This document shows, one piece after another, positions 39,614-51,600 of a stretch of DNA of 64,000 nucleotides (position 1 is the stretch's first letter; each line of letters begins with the position of its first letter). The DNA lies in NCBI GenBank assembly GCA_013365325.1, contig JABVXV010000140.1, positions 85,947 to 149,946 of the forward strand, in the 5' to 3' direction. A program made the position numbers and the translations under genes. Below the pieces are notes generated by a model. It ran no database searches, was not told where the DNA came from, and worked only from the letters and a program-made list of their open reading frames with translations. The DNA comes from Dipetalonema caudispina (taxonomy: Eukaryota > Nematoda > Chromadorea > Rhabditida > Onchocercidae).

Positions 39614-40209
39614 ATGGCTGAACCATGTTGTAGGACAATTGGTACCCGATCAGCCTTTAGTGTGAGCTTTCCAACTGGTGAAAATGAACAAAGTGTTGTT
39701 GAAGAAAGTACGACAAGCCAGGATGACTGCGTTGTTTCTAGCAGTAATTACAGCAGAAGGTATTGATTTTGTTAATATTAAAATATTTCACTATCAATGA
39801 AATATACATCAGTGATTTCTCAAAGCAAACGAACGCATTCCATTTATGGAAATTTGACTAACAAATATTTGAATGCGAGAAGAAAAATTATCTGTATGAG
39901 GTTAAAATAATAAAAACGATGATTTTGAAATTCACAGAAAGAAAAACTATGTCATTTCAAAGAAAAATTAGGCTATACTAGCTTTGAGGTCCTTTCAGGT
40001 CATCGACAACAAGTGACAGTACCTCAAATACGTCTGCAGATTTTTCATCATTCAAAAATTTGAGCGAAATATCAGAACATACGACGATGCGTCCACGACC
40101 TGATGACATCGAATGGATGAATGACGTCCGGAAATACCATGATCACGAACCTGTCTTCCGTAAAAAACCCTTCGTATGCACCCAACTTCACAGACAAGAA
40201 TTCCCTTGA
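39614..40209 (+). CDS. Small Ser/Thr-rich unknown protein, 118 aa
   Basis: Exons 39614-39759 and 39999-40209 join in phase (donor AAG/GTATTG, acceptor TTTCAG) and end at TGA. A CTTGTAG acceptor-like site at about 39574-39580 precedes the ATG. The protein starts MAEPCCRTIGTRSAF, is rich in Ser/Thr through the exon junction (RRSSTTSDSTSNTSAD, including possible basophilic kinase sites), and ends with a compact, more conserved-looking segment (RPRPDDIEWMNDVRKYHD, then KKPFVCTQLHRQEFP). No signal peptide or membrane span. Function unknown. Confidence 0.6.
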
Positions 40210-40728
40210 AGACTGATTTCAATCAGTATCGTAAAAAAAAATACCTCTCCCTTTAATATTTATGATATTTTTTCAATCTTCTATTAATTCCATCAGGAAA
40301 TTCTCTTTGATATCGATATATTACTGTATTATACTACCATGCATTGGAGGGTCTTCCTGCAATTAAAAATCTTGCTGAAAATTGACACAATGGGAATTAC
40401 CGTAGTTTTTTCATCTTCAAAAGATATCGGCGAGTCATTTTTAATATTATTATCACTCTTTATCCTTCTTGCTTCTCAGATATTGTTTCATTGTCTTAAC
40501 TTTCCCTACTGAAAAGAAAAAAAGAAGAAAAATATACTTATCATCAACATATTTTACTCTACATTATTGATTACTGTAATACTACCGTAGTGGATTTGTA
40601 AATATCATACCGTAGTTTTGATTCAATATCGTAGCTGAAATTTAGGCTTTTTTCTATTAGTAAAGGTGAATAGGAATGGAATAACCTAAATATCAAGAAG
40701 CAAAAGAAATAATTTGCAAGTATTTCTT

Positions 40729-40773
40729 TTTTTTTGGCAATTGAATCTTTAATAGATTCAATTGCCAAAAAAA
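40729..40773. repeat. Perfect 20-bp inverted repeat with 5-base loop
   Basis: Bases 40729-40748 (TTTTTTTGGCAATTGAATCT) are exactly complementary in reverse to 40754-40773, separated by TTAAT. It lies between two small plus-strand genes. The A-rich right arm is not followed by a T-run on the same strand, so it does not look like a bacterial-style terminator. A foldback element or a short RNA hairpin is possible. Confidence 0.9.
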
Positions 40774-40892
40774 TTTTAATAGGGAAGAATCAGAAAATTC
40801 CAATACTTCTTTTCCCTTTCTCGCCCTCTCTCTTCCTCATTTTAGGATAATTACTATTGGTACTTGGTGAATCATTCAAATAATTATTACAG

Positions 40893-41303
40893 AAGGCGGC
40901 ATTGAAGATACGACCACGCAGAGTATTTCCACGGTTAAAATGGCGCCGTCTCTATCATCAATGGGCATTAAGGCAATCCCCAAAAGCTTACAAGGGTATA
41001 CTTCGAAAATTTACTGAGAAATATGATTCAAAATTGATAGGCAAATAATCTAAATTACCCAACCTACTCGTCGTATGATATTTCTTTCTTCTGTTCTTTT
41101 TTCCGCAAGATCATTGCAACAACTTTCTGGTAAAAACTCAATAATAATAGCAAACTCTCCAATTAATCCAACTGTTCGATTAGATTAATAGAAAAACAGA
41201 AGCTATCAATGATTTGGATCGAATAATTGTGAACATCGATGATGAATGTACTGCAGAGAGAAATTTCATCACTTTCCTATGTCTGCAGCAACCATATCAA
41301 TGA
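40893..41303 (+). CDS. Small unknown protein, last two exons (5' end missing)
   Basis: Exons 40893-40995 and 41192-41303 join in phase and end at TGA. The frame contains IEDTTTQSISTVKMAP, SSMGIKAIPKSLQG, then TEAINDLDRIIVNIDDECTA and RNFITFLCLQQPYQ. Acceptors are TTATTACAG and AATAG; the donor is GTATAC. A second frame of the first exon is also open, giving an Arg/Trp-rich reading, but it has no partner exon and looks like a shadow. The first exon must lie between 40210 and 40892 and was not resolved. Same strand and close spacing as the two small genes upstream. Confidence 0.45.
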
Positions 41304-41404
41304 AAATTGAATGAGTAGATTAGATTTAACAGAAAAAAGTAACCATAAAAAATGGGATAGTAGTAAAGTAACAAATTAATAGTAATTTAATATGATAATT
41401 TCAG

Positions 41405-41488
41405 GAAGAGACGTATTGAATCCATACATTAATAGAGCACTGGAAGGGAAAAATGATGTTGACTTGAATTCATCCGATCTAGAACATG
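41405..41488 (+). CDS. Isolated exon-like sequence
   Basis: An open 84-base stretch with a TTTCAG acceptor and a GTATAT donor, containing DVLNPYINRALEGKNDVDLN. It does not join the preceding exon without creating a stop, and no downstream partner was found. It may be an exon of a further small plus-strand gene. Confidence 0.33.
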
Positions 41489-42662
41489 GTATATTTTATT
41501 TGAAATGTACCAATTGCTAATTAACGTTATGTATGATATGCATAAATCTTAATCTCCAATTGATAGTTATTGTTTACGTATAAGTTTGACCTCAAAAGGA
41601 AAGTTTTTACCTTTATTAATATGAGAAATTTATTACTCGCAATTTGTTAGCGTTGATTTTTATGATATGAAAGAAGAAATAGACTACTGTATTTTTCTTT
41701 TGTTGAAAATTTAAACTGTAAATCTTGAACTAGGTCATAAGTTAGTTATAATAATGGGATATTTAGTAAGCATGAACATACGATTAATCTGTATGTCGAA
41801 ACTATCTATAAGATGGTACGACCATATTTAGTTATTTTATCCGAGAAATGAATCTAATGAAAACTATCAACCTTTTCCCCAATTCATTCCATTGTTAAAT
41901 TCACCGTAAAACGTCCTCCATTTCAAAAAGAATGTGGATTGATCCATGATTCTTCTTTTTTTATTTGTCACCAAACAAGTGATGCAGCAATAAAAATCAT
42001 GATAACGATAGGAAGGCACACACTTCCAACCCTGACAACTTCAATAAAAACCAACAGAACTAATATAATTAATTAATAACCTCACAAAACCACAACATCA
42101 AAAAAGCACGTGGGATGACACATTCGGCCAATTTTGATATTTCTAGAAATGACATCACAAACATCCTCTAAAATCATTCGCAGTTTCAGAAAATATGATC
42201 TTTTCGTTTAATTCATCAAATTAGTCTAAAATCGTTCCCTGTCTGTAAAGTTCTGTATCCTCTTCTTCTTATTTATTGAAAATGATATTGTTCAGTGAAC
42301 AATTTGAACCACTGCATAAAATTAATAAGCTTCAAACAATGATAATAGAAAAGTTTTGGTTTAATTAATTGTTTGCCGATGTCATCTCTATACTAGAGAT
42401 CAGTCATACAAATACCGGTTTAATGATAACAATCAATTTTGGGAGAAAAGTTGAAAACTTTGCATAAAATTCATAGATAATAAGCACCTAATTTCGCGAA
42501 TAGTAACAACTTCAACCATCAACCAATACTAACGATACACTAGAGGAAGTGAATCACATGCTAAATAATAAAAACTGGTAGCTAAATACCCTTCGCAAAC
42601 TTTTTATCCATTTCAAAATTAGTTTCACAACAAAATGTTACACAAAGGTAACAAAGTGATCA
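41489..42662. other. Intergenic between convergent genes
   Basis: AT-rich sequence; the NUP210 3' UTR is expected at the right edge. No exon is called. A plus-strand ORF that begins at 42635 and runs into the NUP210 last exon is a shadow. Confidence 0.45.
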
Positions 42663-45600
42663 TTACCAATGTCTCTTCCGTAAATGCGGTGACACTAGCG
42701 ATCGATCCGGAACACTCCAAAGAATCGGTTCTCCTGGACTTCCAGCTGAACGACTTGATCGATTCGATAATGGTGTCATATCAGGTGAACCCAAAAAACT
42801 CTTTCCGCTGTTATAAGCTAACGTCGGATACCGTTCTGTAATTCTTATGTTTATCATTACTTATACTTCCGAACCCTAATAGTGAAGCAAATTTCACACA
42901 ATAAAATCCTCATCTTTTACGTCTGAAACTCATTTTCATTTTATTTCCGAAACATGTACACGTGAGTTTATACGATTCTAAGTAGCATAAAGATCAATTC
43001 AAAAGAGAAAGGAAAAAAAAAACCAAGAATTCTAACCTGGATAATCACTGGCAAACGATCCATACGTGGCATTAGAATCAGAAGTACAAAAGGAGCTGAA
43101 GAAATAAGATGAAAAGCTGAATCCTCTGCAGTACGCTGTAAATATATCTAATTTATACAACTGAAAGTTAAAGATTTAAATAACTGTGAAGACACATAAC
43201 AGCACACTTTTTTCTCCAACTGGCCAACTCGTAGGAGAAAAACTCACCTGATAATTAAGAATGCATCGAAATGTGAAGCATCTCAAACAGTATCATTCTT
43301 GTCAAACAAGTTTACAAACGAAAATAGTAACTGGAAGTGTAATCAAAGTAAAGTACCTATTAGAACAATGAGAATTCCGGCGGTAAGAAGTGACGCACAT
43401 ACTTGAACAACTGCTGATTCCAGAAATGAACGCAGGAGACCCATCAAATGATCAGAAGCTGTAATAACATTAGCTTCGATATACTAGCATTTACTGCACT
43501 GGCACGGCAAAAGAACTGTAGAAGTAAAATGTATTAGGAATGAAAGAAAAAAGATTGATAAGAACAAGTAAGGCACCACGTAAAACGGTTTTTGAAGTAT
43601 CTCCATGAAGTACGATAGTTACCGGTACCACTTCAAACTGTCCCGTAATTGCACTTTTGACTGTGATATTGCATTTATCCAACAATTCCTGCCACAAAAG
43701 CACCGAATTCATATCCAACTGAAATGAGCTTTTGCTTGTGAAGTAACATAAAAAATAAACAAATTAAGCTTCAATAAGCAATAAAAAATGTCTTTTAATC
43801 TTTCTTTCCCGTTATGCTAACATTTGTGCTTTTCTATCCTTAATCAATTACTAGAAGTGACTATTACTTATCAGATATTAGGAAAACATACCTCAATACG
43901 ATATCGTAATTCAGTGAGTGATGTCGACTTAATTTTCTTTATACGCAAAACACTTCCAGCATCAGTTTCAACTGATATCTTGCTAGCGGCAGATGTGGAT
44001 GACTGTATAACTAAGTCAGCTTCCAATGCGTTCACGTTATTTAAACGTATCTCACGTTGCATGATTTCAAAACGTGAGTAGAAAGTAACTGTTACACTTG
44101 CTTCTTTTACCTGAAATTCTTTAAAGCTATTTGCTTAATTCGTCATTCTTTAACCTTCGACCCCAATAAAGCAATTCATTATCGTCCTGTAATTCATTTT
44201 AGAACGTAACGAAAGAAAAAAAAAAAAAACATGTTGAATTGCACAAACCTTCCCAGCACGATTCCAGATAGCGGAGATATTTAAACCAAGACTTTGGTAT
44301 TCGATCAAAGAAACCGGTCCCTCGAATGTTTGTTCCACTAGGATACAACCATATTTACCTGGAGAAAACCGAAATCAACAATCTTTACAGAATAGATTCT
44401 TCAGTCTCTTTTATTTATTGGATGGACAAACTATTGCAGAGTAGAGTCTTGTTGTAGTAATACGTACCTTTATAATTTCTGCAAATCCAAAAATTACCTA
44501 ACTGGCAAGTTTGTTTCAATAAAAAACTTCCAGGACCCATGACATTGAAGACTTCTTTATCCTTTAACTTACTGACACCGAAAAATTAGCAATATGTTGT
44601 ACTGACATTGCATATCACGGACAGTCTCAAACCCACAAAAGGGAACGAAATGCTCACCTAACGTAGGAAGAAAAGTTGAATGAGCAGCAAATAAGCTCGT
44701 TGCCAACACATTCACTTTTTCCACAAAACCGATAGTACAATCAAAAGGTGCATCCAAAATCAGTTTCTCCAAGAGCGTAGGTGTGCAATCTGAATCTCAT
44801 GAAGCTATTCATGATTTGATAATTCAATTCAATATTCATGAATGAAGTAATGTTGGGTGTTTGAATGACGTCACTCAAACACGAAACAATACACGGAGCA
44901 GGAAGAACACATCTATGATATTTTATTACATTTATAAACCGATCTATAAGCTATACTTTTTGTTATAAATCCTTATAGAAGCATTAAATTAATTAGAAAA
45001 TTTCTCACTGTACTTCTAGAATATACATTAGGGATACTGCAAAGTAAAAGTAATGTAATATATAAAATTTCTTATTTTTTCATCAAATGTAGTTAAGATT
45101 GATTTAACAAATGATTATAAGACAAAAGAGATAATAAGATACCATAAGTATTCGATGGGTTCTGTTCAATGCTATCAACAATTACTGGAAATACGTACTG
45201 ATGATTTTTTATGTTCGAAACGAATTGCGGTACCGATAGAAAACGGAGTGATTTTGCAGGAACAACTTTGCGCTGCAAGGAATGTAGACCCACATCAAAA
45301 AAAAAAATTGTGTTTATGAAACTTAAACAGAAGGAAAATTTCATTGAAATTAATATCATTGAAATGTATCTGAGATAAAAGAAAAAGTTAAAAATTAAAA
45401 CAATTGTATCGACTCACAAAATACTGTACTTAATTTATTATCGCAATAATGGCCGTTACGGGTTAAATGGCAAATACAGTACACAATTCAGTGTTCTTTT
45501 AAATCGAGTGCCCTACCCAGCATACCAATAAAAAAAGAAAAAAAAAAACACTTCTTCAATTTCCTGGAAGCATTATTTATTAAGAACTGACAGGACTGAC

Positions 45601-48600
45601 ACGATTAAAGAGCATACCTTAGTAAAGACTGTTTGTTTCTGGGAGTCATACGAAGCAATTACAGTGTTACCCGTATCCGCTGCTACAGCAATGCCATTTT
45701 TTTCATCGATGAATTGAAAATGTCGCTTTCCATCTAATTCCTTCCATCCAGATACTGGTAGCGGTGAATTGAAACAAATGATTTCGGAAAGGGTTACAGA
45801 ATGTACTAATGGTCTGATTACATCATCCACCGGAAGTCGAAGGAATACACTTAGGTCCGGATTACTTCCGTCCCATACCTCAAGGAAATGTTTGGTAATA
45901 TTTCACAATGATAATATTATAATATCATAACTATCTTTAGGTGTAGTTGACTCTTTTAATCATTAGCATATCTGCAGAAGAAAAGAAGTAAATCAGTTAC
46001 AAGTAAATATTAAGCATGAAGGAATAAAGTAAAATCCGAAGAATGTCGATCAAAATGTTTAGCTAATAAAAAAAAACAGCTGCGAGAAAGAAAAGATAAT
46101 CAACTTACCTTGAACACCGTCTCGCCAAAATCTTTTAGATAAATTTCAAATGAACTGTTAGCGTTTCCAGGATGGATTTCCGTCAAATCAAAACTATAAC
46201 AAAGTATTAGTCAGTTAGGAGAAGCAGCGAAAGCAGAAGGAATGTAGGACGCTAGAGTTTCGTTCAGGTATGTTTTATATGAACTCCATTTTTACTTAAA
46301 ATTGTTTCTGTTTTGCTTAAAATCTATAATTTACTGTAAATTAAAAAGCTTCCTTATAATCTGAATCACAGTAGAAGTGAGTAATACAGGAATCGCCTTC
46401 CATTACCTCAGATTTATTGTATCACTCTTTATCAGGTGTTCATTTCAATAACATTGACGAATTCCCCAAATTGTCAAAATACATGGAAAAATTCGAATGA
46501 ATTTATCAAAATAGCACTCACCGATGAGGTCTATAATTTAGCGAATGCTTTGCAGCATCAAACAGACGACCGAAGTGGTCTCTTGACTCAACATCGACAT
46601 GGAGGCGATAACCAAGAGGGAAAACTGTTAACGGTTTTTCCAGGACTTCAGAACATTTCACTTTCAAATGGAGGGATACTACCGGAGTAACCTGTAATTT
46701 TCATGTCTAAAAGTAAACGCATTCACATCGCACTATCAAAATGTAGCCAGAATGAAAAACAAATGTAGTACGATGCATTATGCACAGAAGCTGATATATC
46801 TTTTCAGTAGATCGCATTCATTAACTTCTAATGAATGAACTTATGTTCTGAGTAATTGATTTTTTTCGCAAAATAAGCAACAGTGTTAATGTAAAGTATT
46901 TTACATAACTTACAGAAACTGGTAAATATATAAGTTCCTTATGAGGATATTTTGTTTCCTTCAATAATAAAGCAGCATCACCAACAGTATGAGCCAGTAA
47001 AGTGTTATTGCTATCACCGATAACTGATAAATACATGGAAAGTTCAGGCGGCACCATAAACTGCACTGAGCTATCTTTCCTGAAAACATTAAATATCGAC
47101 ACAGTATCTTTCCTATTTCATTCATTTTAATCTGAAAAAAAAAGTGCACCAAACGAGAGCTGATTTAGGCAATAAAAAAATCAAAAGAAAAGGTTTGAAT
47201 CAGGGATGGTTAAATTGACGAGTAACAATGTTAGCGTCAAAAAACACGCTGCAGGAATGATTTTGGATAATAGCATAGAATTATGCTATTATTATGTAAG
47301 AATAAAGTTTATATAAAGCGAATGGAAAATACAAAGATCTTTGCATAATTAACGTATGCTAGCATTTCACCAATATCGAGAACCGCGAATGAGGACTAAG
47401 TGTGACTGCAAAATTACCTGTTACTTTTCAAATTAAGTTCTGCATCCGGAGAGAGACGTAGTGCGTAAGGATACCGCGGTGGAATCATTAACTGTAACGG
47501 TTCAATGACTGTCACTACCAACTGATCTTCATAATGTCTGACTTTCTTTGAGAATGCTTTCGAATTTTCAGAAGCAGTAACCAATACGTGAATCACCGCT
47601 TGTCCAACTGTTAGTGCTTCTAGTTCTATTTGAAATCGATTTTCCGGTGATTCAGCAACGAAAGCCTGCAAATGATATTATCGTTAGAATAATGATTAAT
47701 TTTGTTAAGATAGGAAAATTGAACAGTAAAATCTTTCACGTGTTCTCTCAATTTACAATCCTTTCTTAGAAAGCCAGTTTAGCTGTAACTAATTTGCAGT
47801 TTTACTAGTAATAAATAATCCACTACCTCGTCTTCCCCGCTTAATAGACACATCACGTCCAAAACTATAAATCAATTAACGAAAACTCCAATAGTTCTTC
47901 ACACGACAGGTCCCATCCAAGCGAGAGTAGTGAATACTTACATCAACTGGTGATACGGCTTCAATGATGCCTGGTGTGGCAATCCTCCAGGAGATCTTTA
48001 ATGGATATAGTGCTCCGCCGAATGAAAACGGCGTTTCATTTTCATTAAGACCATCAACGCGAGCCCATCCTTTTTGACCGACTTGTATTCGCGATGTAGA
48101 GAGCTGTATATGGACTCCAGTAAGTGACACTGTTTTAACAACAACTTGATCCTGAAATAGTCGTTCTCGTAAAGTATCTCTGCTGCAAATATAACTCCGA
48201 AGACCATTAAATAAATTCTTTCTAAAGGCATAAAATAGACACGTTTCTAAAAAAATTGATCAACTAAGGCAGAGATGAAGATACTTCAATAGATGAAGCA
48301 TTGTTGTCCAGATTAACAGAGCCTATAATTTTCGTATATCCAACTGCTTTACTTGTTATCAGTCCATCTGATCCCACAACAGCTACTGAAGTATCATTAA
48401 GACGATACTGCACAGGCGGCAACGGCTGAGGACCACCAGATATTTCTAACTGCAACGACATAATTATGAACTGTTAAATTACTGTCTTTCCAAATGATAA
48501 CGTTTGACGTCTGCTAACAACAACACTTCTAGAGGAATTTGACTGCTTCAAGTCTTCGATTACGAAAATGAAATTTCATTTATTCTAAACAGTGAATTCA

Positions 48601-51600
48601 TTCATTTGAATTCCGGTATTGCATCAATTTAGAGAATGCAGCAAAGCATTCTAATTGTAAAATGACCGCTCAAGTTCCTCCAAACAGTTTTCACTAGTTA
48701 ATTGATAATATAAAGCAAATTACGATACCTGGAAGACAGAATCAGGAATAAGAGTTATCAGTTTCGGCTGCAACTGCAACGGAGCATAAACTTGAATGCT
48801 ATGAGACTGACTTTGTAATATTCGCCCATTGGCACGTCGAGCGGAAGCGCGAAGTGTTACAACACCAACAACATCACCTCGCAAAATGTAGTGTAGAGCA
48901 TCAATTCTTAAATAAAAGATTGTATTCAGTCATGCAGCAATGCCTTTAGAAATTTACATTTTAAACGATAAGTAGCATCTATAAGGATATATGTGGCATA
49001 TGAATCAAGAAAAAAAAATACTTTTTTTGGAAGAAAAATGGAATAAAGCAGAAAAAAGGCAAAATACCTAGTTATTACTAAAACATTGGATGACGCATTC
49101 AGCTGTACATTCATGATATCAGCGTCATCCTTTACGAAGAAAAGTCCTTCTACATCACGAACTTTAAGCTGTAATTCTTGTTCGGTGTTCAATGCTATCT
49201 GCAACAGAAGGTCCTATTGGATACATAATTTCAAATTAATGATGGATACTGACATTTAGGTTAGTCGAAATTAAAAAATTCAGATCATTTCCACCCTTAC
49301 TATTGGGAAAATCAGACTAAATTAAGTGACAGATGACATCAATGTTTCAAAAGGCTTATAAAAAACATTTTAGAAAATATTAGCGCTTACAAATCCAGGT
49401 GCTTCGATCAAAATCTCTTCCACATCTGTCACCGAAATCGTAGCCGTGAAGTTTTGGTTGAGACATAAATCCGAAAACTGGAGCTTCGATTTACCAACAG
49501 ACAATGGATGCACCTTTAACGAACTTTATCATAAGATTGTAAGTGATACAATGGTGTGATATGACTATCTTTATAACAAAGAAGCAAAATGGTGGTGTTC
49601 ACTAGAACTGACTGACATGTAGAAAGTAGTCAACTTTCTTTATCATAGAGCCTCGTAGAAACAGTATAATTCTCTCACCTGCGTAATCCCACCGGACATC
49701 TCAGCATCTAGTATATTGGAATCGTAAGCTACCAAAGCAAAATGTCCTGAACCACGTTCCAGTCGGATGATTTTTGAAGCGCTCTTCTCGTTTAGCAGTA
49801 CGACCGCAGGCGGAACCGCTTCGGCGTTTCGGACCAAATTTGCCTGCATCTTACTTTGCAATTCCTCTCGTAAATGTAATTGTCGATCTCCAATCTTATA
49901 TCCTTGTGCTGATGCGATAATTTCCACTGTACCAGTAATTCCCCGTGGTTTCAGAATGCCGCGTACTAAACATAGAACTGGTTCAGACATTGGATGAGTG
50001 CAGATAAACAGAAATTACCCTTTCACTTATTGGCTTGAACAAATCTCCTGACAAGTCCCGAAACTATTAAAGCTGTGATTTGAAAAAAATACCCATTGTC
50101 CTAAATGAGCAGATATTGTATTTACTATCAGAAATTGTTTGGTAATAAAAATCTTTCCACTCCTTATAAAGCGTAGCCAGAAAGACTATTAATGGAATCC
50201 TGACATATGGATGTTACTTAGTAAATTTCGAAAGAATTACCTTCACTTAATTCGCTTCCTTTATCTTCTTCCACGTGCGCTACATCTTTATCACTTATCC
50301 TCCAGTTTACTTTCAGAGAAGTCAACGAATCAAGTTGCTTCTCCAATCCCATCGATGGTCCCGATTCGCAATGTCCAAAAGCTGATACTGCTAATTTAGA
50401 AGGTTGACTACAACTAGCGGCACGCTACAAAATATAAGCCAAGTGTGAATAGTTTCTACTCCTTTTTCAATTATTCTGGATAAATGAAGGAATATTCCTA
50501 TATAAATCAAAGTAAGAAGAAAAAGATTTCACAACTAAAAGAATACAAACCACATTTGTCGGACATTTATTTTGTTGTGGCCTTAACAAAGATAACGATA
50601 GCCGCGTGGGCACACCACAACACACCCTTAATTTCGTTTCAGCCTTAGCAGGTAGCGGATTTGTAGAAGAAGCTTCATTGCCAACGACAACCACAATAAG
50701 CTGAAAATCAAAACGATGCTGTATTCTAAACAGTCTTAAAATAATTTTCTTCGAAGACATCGATTCTCATCAGCATTAACCATTATAACCACAGAATGAA
50801 ATTAACGAAACAATTTATTTGTTGACAGTGTGAGGCTTACTCAAAAATCCCTTACATGACCATATCTTTTGTTATCATGTATTAAAGTAAGCCATTGAAT
50901 AAGTGAACAGTTTGCTTATATTCTACTGATAAGATATAAAAAACTCACCACGTCTCCCTTATTATCCTTACACATGGCAATAGTTTGTCCATCCTGAGAA
51001 GAAAAGTCACCACCACTGATCAAATTTGATGAGTTACTATAGATCACTACAAAGCAACATCATTAGAAGCAAGAAAATTGAATTCAGAATCCAAAACAAT
51101 TGCAGTAAAGACAAATTACATTTTGAATAATATTTCGATGGATCTAGAATCCACGGCCTCGGACCACCAGAAGTGCGGATAACAAAGCTGCTGCCGAGCA
51201 TAACAAATACTTCTGTAGGTGTTTCCAGCTAAAAATTCTTAACTTACTCAGTATAAAAATCATTTACACGTAAATATCTTACCCCTTCCTCAGAACAAGC
51301 AAGGGTAATCGATATTAGTAATATTTATATTCAGTAAGATACCTTAGTTACAGAAGGTTTGCATACCTGCTATACTTGAAGAACAAACCTTTAATGGTAG
51401 ATAAGAGGAAATCTGAATCGATGCAGACATATTGCCAAATTGAACAGTTGCAGTGGTATCACCAGAAGCAATTGCAGTAAGTACAAAGCCGCAGCAACCA
51501 TCATCGTATGAAGGCATTCTTACACAACCACCTGAATATTTATACATTCATATTATGACAAGCACATACACAAAATTAAATACTTTAACTTTTCAAATAT

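Noticed and set aside
40340..40513. 57-codon plus-strand ORF with a hydrophobic segment
   Set aside because: No acceptor or donor links it to neighbours, and the hydrophobicity comes from T-rich sequence.
42635..42841. 68-codon plus-strand ORF
   Set aside because: It is antisense to the last NUP210 exon, whose Ser/Pro-rich tail and in-frame stop fit the gene model.
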